A stretch of DNA of 64,000 nt. Source: Hypholoma sublateritium FD-334 SS-4 (lineage: Eukaryota > Basidiomycota > Agaricomycetes > Agaricales > Strophariaceae). The number at the start of each line of letters is the position of its first letter. Position 1 is the stretch's first letter. The DNA lies in assembly GCA_000827495.1 (NCBI GenBank), contig KN817609.1:96708-160707 (forward strand), in the 5' to 3' direction. This document shows, piece by piece, positions 56,832 through 64,000 of the stretch. A program made the translations under genes and the position numbers. The notes under the pieces were generated by a model that did no database searches, was not told where the DNA came from, and worked only from the letters and a program-made list of their open reading frames with translations.

Positions 56832-57140
56832 TAATCACTGCGGCCACCATTTCGAATGGTTCGGCCGTCACGCGTCACAAGCGAAGTGGATATGGCCGAA
56901 TTCCATGCTTTGTCCCATGTCACAGGGGCAGTGGCAGGTCACAAAAAGTGGTTCTAAATATAGACCGTTTTTATTTTTATTCTTTGCACTAAAATCGACT
57001 AAAAATGGGCTTTTCAGCGTGGCCGAATCCTCAAGTTGGCCGAATTTTTTCGTGTGCCCCTGGGGTTGGCCGAATTTGAATTTCGTCCACCGTGTCCCAG
57101 GTCACACCCCCGGCCGAACCATTCGAAATGGTACAGTAAT
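56832..57140. mobile_element. MITE of about 310 bp
   Basis: A perfect 22-bp inverted core lies at 56846-56867 and 57111-57132 (ACCATTTCGAATGGTTCGGC at its left edge). The outer ends are imperfect, ATCACTG versus ATTACTG. The interior has four TGGCCGAAT motifs and no coding capacity. The target duplication is unclear (possibly TA). An 18-bp match to its right end is found at 32468-32485. Confidence 0.75.
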
Positions 57141-57601
57141 CTATAAATTCTAAATACTGTACTATTTCGACCGAAGTAGGTTCATGTAACGCACCGCTGC
57201 CCAGAACAAATATCACTGGTTGAATTACGGTGCGCCATCAGCATCTTTTGCTTTTGTTGTTCAGAAAACCCAGCGGAGATTGCGTGCGGCAGGAGCATCG
57301 GCACTGCCTATTTCACCGGTAGTACTCTATGCGGGGCGCACCGAGTGGTCTGAGGCGCATATCTGGGGTCTTTTCAATGGATATTTACAGCGTGGAAACA
57401 GGTATCTGCGTACATTTCCTTCCTGTGTCGCTATTTTCCTGATGCGCTAGGGATAATTGGGTCGATCTAGATAAGCTGTGATGCACACCTTTTCCAGATT
57501 GAGATAAGTCACCATATATACGTCGTGTCTATCGGCCTCGAGCTCACGGTCTACCCATTCCCCCTTTCCTGTATCCCGAATCCCGCTCGGCAGAGACGTA
57601 G
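57141..57601. other. Region without a supportable gene
   Basis: One plus frame (57220-57450) has no recognisable domain. Otherwise the 5' flank of the gene at 57602. Confidence 0.35.
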
Positions 57602-58132
57602 ATGTCCCCCGCTGCTGGGATGAAGAAGGGTGGGCGGTTGAAGGATCCTGACAAGTGCACCTTACTAAATGCCGTCGGCATCATCGAGAACAAATGCCAT
57701 GAAATCGAGGCCGCAAAGAGGGACCTCGCCTCTGCCTTCAATGTAAGTAGTACCGCAGCGTGCATCTGTAACATCGCATTTGACGATCATCCAGCGTCCA
57801 GGCTCCCCGCGAGACCTCGAGCTGGAAACTGCCCTCGATGAGCTATCTGGCGTTGTTCGGATCGCCGCTCGGGCACCCGCGATCTCAGCGATCCCCATTC
57901 TGTACGATAACCTCGAGGATTACCATTCGTGCGTGTACTTCTCTTTTTGAGAACGCACGAAGTTCATCCGATTTTAACCAGCATACTACGGGATCTGCAG
58001 CATAGCCTAACACGGGAACCAGCTTCCGTGACAATATTCAGCGATTTGAAAAGCCGTATTCATTGCCGCGTGGAGGAGTTTAAGGTGCGGTTCCCTGAAT
58101 GGAATCCCTCTCATCTATTCATTCATCATTAG
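57602..58132 (+). CDS. Small helical hypothetical protein
   Basis: Exons 57602-57742, 57795-57928 and 57982-58132 with 52- and 53-bp introns in phase give about 141 aa. The protein is mostly helical (ENKCHEIEAAKRDLASAFN, ELETALDELSGVVRIAARAP, ILRDLQHSLTREPASVTIFS). Helical segments of this kind can precede effector or NLR genes in agaricomycetes, and an NLR-style leader motif follows 105 bp downstream at 58237. Whether they are one gene is unresolved. No named family. Confidence 0.5.
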
Positions 58133-58236
58133 AGGATGATCTCCCCATCGCCGACCGAGGGCTCAATCCCTTCAATGAGTGAGATAATTCACGTCTGCAT
58201 TTGATTACTTGGTCATTTCATCGCCAATTCACAGGC

Positions 58237-58330
58237 ATGTTTCAAAACGCTCGTCACATATTTATTTCTGGTGGTAGCTTCAACCAAATCTCACAAAACC
58301 ATGAAGTGCGCGAGCAAATCGTGAGTCATC
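58237..58330 (+). pseudogene. Orphan NLR-type N-terminal leader
   Basis: MFQNARHIFISGGSFNQISQ, preceded by an acceptor-like AG, matches the F-x-x-x...GG-x-F leader seen at the start of agaricomycete NACHT proteins (compare FFANSRDIVITGGQFTN at about 6910). No P-loop follows within 1 kb, so this is an orphan exon or relic. Confidence 0.45.
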
Positions 58331-59547
58331 GGGTCAAACAAATCAAAGCCTCTAATTTTCTGCGACTTAATCATATCCCGGGCAGGATTCGCTGCGGCGC
58401 CTCAGCTACCTCCAACTCTCCCTACAAGTCACCGTTTTATTTGTCTAAGCGGGCCACGACGGAAGTTCGAAGAGCTGCATTGAACAGATGTGCAGTCCGA
58501 AGCGGTGCCATGTAACCTCCCCTTGGCGCCTCTCGGCTGCTACTTCAATGCGCTTCGAGCCGATGCGTGTTCCCACGGCACCAGCTAAAACGCAGACTTA
58601 CCTACATTTCTTTGCATTTTCCATGGGCTTCCTTTGTTTTTTTCTCGTTTCTAATCGGCTGCGTTTTGGTGTGCGTCTTAGGGGAGGCTAGGACGCCACA
58701 TTATTCGTATCGTTATTGCTGTTGGAGAAAAATGCTCCTCCCGTGATCTGCGAGTAACTTCAATTAGCTACTTGCACATGCCCATATGTTTGTTGCCAGC
58801 TCCTCTAAGGAACTCTCGATTCCGACGGCATCTGTTCTATCAACAGACGACCGTCGCTAACGATACGACGCAGTTTGTCATAAAATGCATAAAATAAAAT
58901 TCGCTTGCATCAGTACTCCCCAAAAAGCGAAGGAAGGAGTTTACAAGCCCGGTTTCACCTCGAACGGTAGGCCATATTTGTGCACAGAATATTTTAAAGC
59001 CATGGTAAATATTAGTATAAAACTGATTACTTACCGTCTTTGATAGAGCCCTCGGGCCCAGCCGTCGAGGTCATGTATACTCTAGCTGATCTATTCACGT
59101 GTGCTCACAACGCCGCAGTACAATGCATTTTGCGTCGTCTTACGCGGACCTTTTCACTTACCATCATGTCTCCTCCTGGTCACAGTGGGTAAGAATGATA
59201 TCCGATAGCCATAGACCCGCTACATTTAGATCGCGTATACTTAATATTCCCAAATACAGTGCCATGCATCAGAGCCTGAGGATCACTTCTGTGTCGTCGA
59301 TACGAATATGCATCGAATACAAGGACTGAATATGTATAAATAAACAAAATACACGAAGACACGGAGAATAAGTGAACACAAAGCATAAGCATGCGGTGCT
59401 CATAAAAATATATACAAGAAGAAGTACACAGAAAAAGAAAAGTTGAAGCATAACGATCAAAGACGGCCTGCAAGTAGCGGACATAGGAGGAGAAGAATAC
59501 ACCAAAAAAATACATGACAGGCATCTCTTTTGAACCATGCCACCCGT
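58331..59547. other. Region without a supportable gene
   Basis: Short frames only; nothing recognisable. Confidence 0.4.
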
Positions 59548-61628
59548 CTATGCCTTCCAATTTCCACCTGCTGTACAGATTTTCGAAATGTGTCTTTGAA
59601 GGCTGTCCGGCCAAGCAAAACCCTTGCCGCAGCTCGGACATCGCACATCTCCAGAGAATGGCATGGGTGGTCAGTTGTCTTCTGGAGGCGACTCATATCA
59701 CCGTAGGATGCAGTGACCTGAGCACAGTCCGGCGCATGCGGGTTGATACACCGGAAGAACGTCTTATTTGTCGCCCTCCCGCTTGATCGCTCGATCCCGT
59801 CGCGAACGAGCCTTTGGGAATTTCCTTCGTGCTTTGTCCAGTTCGAAGCCAATTCGAAGCCAATGGAAGGGGGCGACTCGGATGCGGCAGCGAGAATGAT
59901 CCGGCAATCAGGTGATGCGATATTTTCATCTCCGGCGACGCGCGCTGCCTCGTTTCAATCCATCCTTCCATCGCCATCGATTGACACCCCCACTCTCCTC
60001 ATATCCCGCGTCTCTGTTGTTGGACGACGACGCGGTATCCCAAGCATCTTGTCGCTCATTCTGCTCCAAGGTCGGCGCGACGCTCAACAACGCATGCGAA
60101 GTGCGCATCGGTTCCAGTGCAGTCGAAGCGGTCGACGATCCTGTAGCCACGGTCAGCAAGCGCAGAAAAGCAGGTGCGGCGCACACACCGATTGTATCTG
60201 GTGAGAAATCTTGATCCTGGATGCGCCATTTTCGAGTGCTGGCGTCGCCTTTACTATTCACGCTGCCAACGTGCGTGTAAAAGGTGTACTCCTTGGTCGC
60301 TTTCTCAGCCACGCGGCTGCCGTTCTGCCCCAGCGATGATTCAGGCGCGTGATGGTTCTCAGGAGCCGAGGCCGTATTGAGAACCACCTTCGGAGTGAAA
60401 TGCGTGAAGCATTCATCCTGGTGCGTTTTTGCCTGGTGTTTACTCGTCGAAGAGCCTTGCTGATCACCCTTCACAGGGTGTTCCTCGAAAATGGGAAGGC
60501 ACACTGCAATGGAAATTAGACAATGGCTCTGAAATTGCGACAACAAGCGTACCTCGTTTGTGCGACGGTACATCGCTGTCATCGGCCCACGGTGAGTCAT
60601 CGGCTTTCCTCTTCCCTTTCCCGGCTCCCCGCGAGGCGTCGTCGATGTCGTGGCTGCTATCCTTATCATCAGCCAACTTTCCTTTCGATCATGAGGAGAT
60701 TGCCAAACATGTTTACCTTTGTGCCTGCAGCGCGCTTTGGGTGTAGTGCCCTGCGCCAATCTCGCTGGTGTATGGTTGACCAATGCTAGTGGGCAGTCCA
60801 AATATATCGTGTTTTGTAACAGTCTCCTCGTCATTGAGAAGATTTTGGCGGATCGTGGAGTGTCCGTAGACATTCCAGGTCGCGTGTGCTAAACGAGGAA
60901 TGATTAGTTCGCGCATCATAACCACACACGCAGAAACTCACCCAGATCCCTTCTACTTTGTTCTGGAGGTGGATCTTTGGGGAGATAATTGAATGGATGG
61001 GGCACTGTGATGACCAGTCAGCGACATCTACGAGTTCGACTCGAGACGATACGTACTTGAGTACCCCAAAGATTCCTGGGCCACTGGCAGCCAAGTGCTG
61101 TTCATCGGTGGGCCGCTGGGCGGTGTCGACAGCCCAGCCGACGACGCAGATACCGGGCTGTTGTCCCGGGAATGTGTGACTGTGGCATACAAAAATTGGT
61201 GAGCAAGTTCACGTATCGAAAATCAAAGAGGAACTGACGGATGGGCAGTCCCCAACCGCCACTATGAAGCGATGGGCCCGCTGGATAGAAGCCGTTGCTG
61301 GCGGGTGATGGAGTGGGATGCGCTGCAATCCTTGCCGTCGCTGTGAATGTCGGTGTTGGCACCGATGGGCCCAGCGCGTTCAACAGTGTCGATGAGCCGG
61401 GTGCGAATTCTGGCACCGTAATGAGGGTCAATGTCTGCTTTGTAAATTGTTAGACGGGCTTAGCGCCGACGTACGATGATTCTCTACGCGCTGCGTTGCA
61501 TTGAAACTGTGGGACGTCCGCTCGTTGAGTACTCCTGATGCAGTGGAAATATCCTTGAGGGCTTGGAAGAACCACAGTTCGTTAGGCGACCATTCGGACT
61601 GTTGATTCGGGCAATCAGATTGGGACAT
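59548..61628 (-). CDS. C2H2 zinc-finger protein, multi-exon, with a frameshift
   Basis: Starts MSQSDCPNQQSEWSPNELWF at 61628. Traced exons include 61488-61628, a second from 61437 (QTLTLITVPEFAPGSS), then NSPVSASSAGLSTPPSG, PHPFNYLPKDPPPEQSR, ATWNVYGHSTIRQNLLND, and a Lys-rich SRGAGKGKRKADDSPWADD, with introns near 50 bp. A long Ser/Thr/Glu-rich exon follows (to about 59930). The C-terminus carries finger-like TFFRCINPHAPDCAQVTA...TTDHP and CPSCGKGFAWPDSLQRHISK with the closing Cys. These two fingers are in different frames (about 59640-59700) with no usable intron between them, and a second frame break lies near 59930. A transcription-factor role is inferred from the fingers. Either a recently broken gene or a base-call error. 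Confidence 0.6.
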
Positions 61629-64000
61629 TGTGTGAAGGGTGTGGGGGGAGAAAGTCGCAAAGATTTGTCGAGCCACTGGCCATGGACGGCTTTATATCAC
61701 GCCTGTGCGGCGTTCCTTAGATCTACGCGCCGTACACGAGGATAGGACGAGGACTTGTTATCCCCGGCGGGAACACTAATGGCCCCTCCCGCCCAATACA
61801 CGAGCGCGGATTTCCTGCGAAACGTGCCTGCCCATGTCAAAGGGGAGCCATTGTTCGCGTAAAAAAGCAACAAAGCAACGCGGAAGCGTGCTTCGAATTG
61901 CGCTTTTCTCACCCGTGGTCCTGGCCTATGTCACGCCGGAAGTTCTTTTGTTTTTCTTCCTGGCCCCCGGCCCATGTAATGTATCTATCAATGGCCCTCC
62001 ATGTCATTGGACCCGTTCCCCGGCTCATCATAGCTGAATGGACCCAGCTCCTATCACTGGACTTCTGCCACTCCTTCTGCCACTCAAACGCTATACTTGC
62101 AGGCTGGCCAGTGACTCCGCCAGTGGCGTTATCAAACATGTGCACGAATTTTGCACCGCCTTGCTTTTTTCTTGCTTATCAACGCTCGCAAATCACGGAT
62201 TCGCCGTGTGGTGTGAAGGTGTCTGCCTGATGCTGCGTTAATACCACTCATCTGACACGATGCGGACTCATGCGGGCGTGCAGGATTATGACGAGCGCTT
62301 ATTATGACAGTGGCGTTCTTACGGCTACTATACGGCATGTGTCAATTTATGAATAAGTTCTATCTGTGACGGTCGTACTGAACAATCAGTGATGTTCGCC
62401 ATTTCCCCCAAGACCCATTGCATCAACACCAATCGTGATCATTTGAACCTAAGAACGACGCTCGTGAAGTTGCTACTTCGAATACACGGATCAACTAAAC
62501 GCTTATCGCCTAGGCGTAACATAATTCCAGATCACCCGTCGCGGGATCTTCCATGCGAGGTTTTGGAGCTTTCAATAACGCAAAGCAGAGTGACAGGCGG
62601 TTCTAGATCTCATCTGGTATGCATGCGACTCTCTTTCCCCTAAACGCTAGTTGAGAGCTACGCCACTCTCCCTCCCATTTGTGATTATACGCTGCCGATC
62701 AGGTCCACAAAAATACCAAAAGTCTAGGACATCGTTTAGTGACTCTTGGGCTTCAAGTGTCTTACGGTATGATTGTCTTTTCACAAAATGAATTCGAACT
62801 ACGGTCGATTTAAAGCTTGCCATTGTCATCGCACGCATCTAAAAATAAAATACACTCCGTGACAGCTTCCTTTCAGAGCTCGAAGTAGTCTCTAGCACCA
62901 TATATTGCTCCACTGTACAAAGAGATCGGGGAGAAGCACCTTCGCAATCATATAAATAACTTCCAAATTATACCATCCAGACACTAGTTCTCCTGGCATA
63001 CATTTTTCTGTGCTACCTTGCGCCCCAGTCTTTGACGATGCCGTCTGGAATATACAAGCGATTATCACCTCCGCATTCTGGCCAAACTGAAGATACACAC
63101 TCCTCGAAATCACCCCAACCTGATTACACAAACTCAGCCGTCTGAGTATAGCTTTATGGTCCATTACGACCACATGGCAGACTATGATCCTCACTCAGGT
63201 TTCGCCACACACATTTTCGGCATCGTCCTTTCCAAGTTCCAGTTCCCCTATCGTAAACGAAATCGGCATTCGTCCCCGACCTTCATATCCGCAGCTCGCA
63301 TCTGTCGCTAAATATCGTTCCTAAAACCTTCCAATATTCTGATCATGAGACCTTGCTCAAGTGTAGCTGGCCCTAATTCAGGAGCTCACGACGCTGGTTC
63401 GCGGAGTCCATAGCCTACAAGTACCGTAATATAACTATCAAGTACACTATCAACGATCACGGCTTTGTACAGTCCGGAAACTTTATGGACAGCTTTCCTA
63501 TTGTACACGCTAAGCATTAAAATCAGCGATTTCGCTGAGTCCTCAGCAGACTTTTTTCTTGCTCATGCCACTCTCGGGACGTCCGCGCCGGTACAGTTCG
63601 GCAACTACCGACCACTTCGCCCAGTAAGTTCGGGAATTGGAAACTGCGGCAAACTGTGCGGCGATCACACTGCGGCGGCTATACCGGGCCACGCTACCGG
63701 CCGGTCGATCTTCATGACATGCGTCATCGCTTCATGGAACGTCGCTGAANGGTGCAGGACAGTCGCATTATTTCAAATAACACTTGAATAGCACCCCCTT
63801 GTATATCNATACCTCTGAAATGGATCTGATTTTCCTCCTTTCACAACTACAAGCCCACCCTGTTCTTTGCCNNATGACATTGGACGGACTTGTTACATTT
63901 TCTCGCTTAGTNGGGCACCTCAAGCGCGACATCATCCAGCCCCAAGCCATCGTTGACAGCAATCCGAGGAAGCCGCCACCCGCGCTTCCGAATTCTATTG
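61629..64000. other. Region without a supportable gene
   Basis: No domain-bearing frame found on either strand. The 62892-63194 minus frame and the 63465-63791 plus frame have protein-like stretches but no recognisable motif. Several ambiguous bases (63750, 63808, 63872-63873, 63912) show reduced sequence quality at the end. Confidence 0.4.

Noticed and set aside
1..64000. CRISPR arrays, bacterial operons, ribosome-binding sites
   Set aside because: The window is clearly eukaryotic (spliced genes, fungal families), and no regularly spaced identical repeats were seen.

Overview
The window looks like an accessory, repeat-rich stretch of a basidiomycete genome, most likely an agaricomycete. The evidence is short spliceosomal introns (about 46-64 bp, GT..AG), a FunK1-type protein kinase, a NACHT NLR-like gene with the agaricomycete F-x-x-x-GGxF leader, and a fungal Tnp2-family transposase. 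There are no bacterial operons, rRNA, convincing tRNA or CRISPR arrays. All calls come from reading the sequence; no database search was run.

Layout. 1-3.9 kb: no supportable gene. 3.9-7.2 kb: a minus-strand NACHT NTPase gene, split by a 1.54-kb terminal-inverted-repeat element flanked by a 9-bp target duplication. 7.4-16.5 kb: a complete 9.08-kb transposon with inverted ends CCCAGYGAGAAATCCGG and a 7-bp flanking duplication GTTGAGA. It carries an intact three-exon Tnp2 transposase, two accessory genes, and a block of chimeric host gene fragments (ER-type J-domain, STE12 DNA-binding domain, others). 16.5-22.3 kb: copy A of a cassette holding a C2H2 zinc-finger gene (+), an unidentified ORF (-) and a FunK1 kinase (-). 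22.5-23.7 kb: an intact two-exon conserved-hypothetical gene. 23.9-31 kb: two arrays of decayed C2-domain gene pieces (phosphatidylserine decarboxylase-like) and a truncated duplicate of the 22.5-kb gene. 32.6-33.5 kb: a third, minus-strand relative of the zinc-finger gene. 34-38.7 kb: repeats and relics. 38.9-48.6 kb: GC-rich decayed copies of a GT4-like glycosyltransferase gene, with a 988-bp inverted-repeat element between two of them. 50.1-56.8 kb: cassette copy B, interrupted upstream by a hAT-like element that contains a 526-bp assembly gap. 56.8-57.1 kb: a MITE. 57.6-61.6 kb: a small gene, an orphan NLR-leader motif and a multi-exon C2H2 gene with a frameshift. 61.7-64 kb: nothing convincing.

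The main signals are: the large Tnp2 element with captured gene fragments; an NLR gene whose reading frame is exactly restored if its insertion and one target copy are removed; a 3,935-bp tract that appears identical between cassettes A and B, although their flanks have diverged by roughly 10% or more; and an occupied/empty site pair that dates the hAT-like insertion after the cassette duplication.
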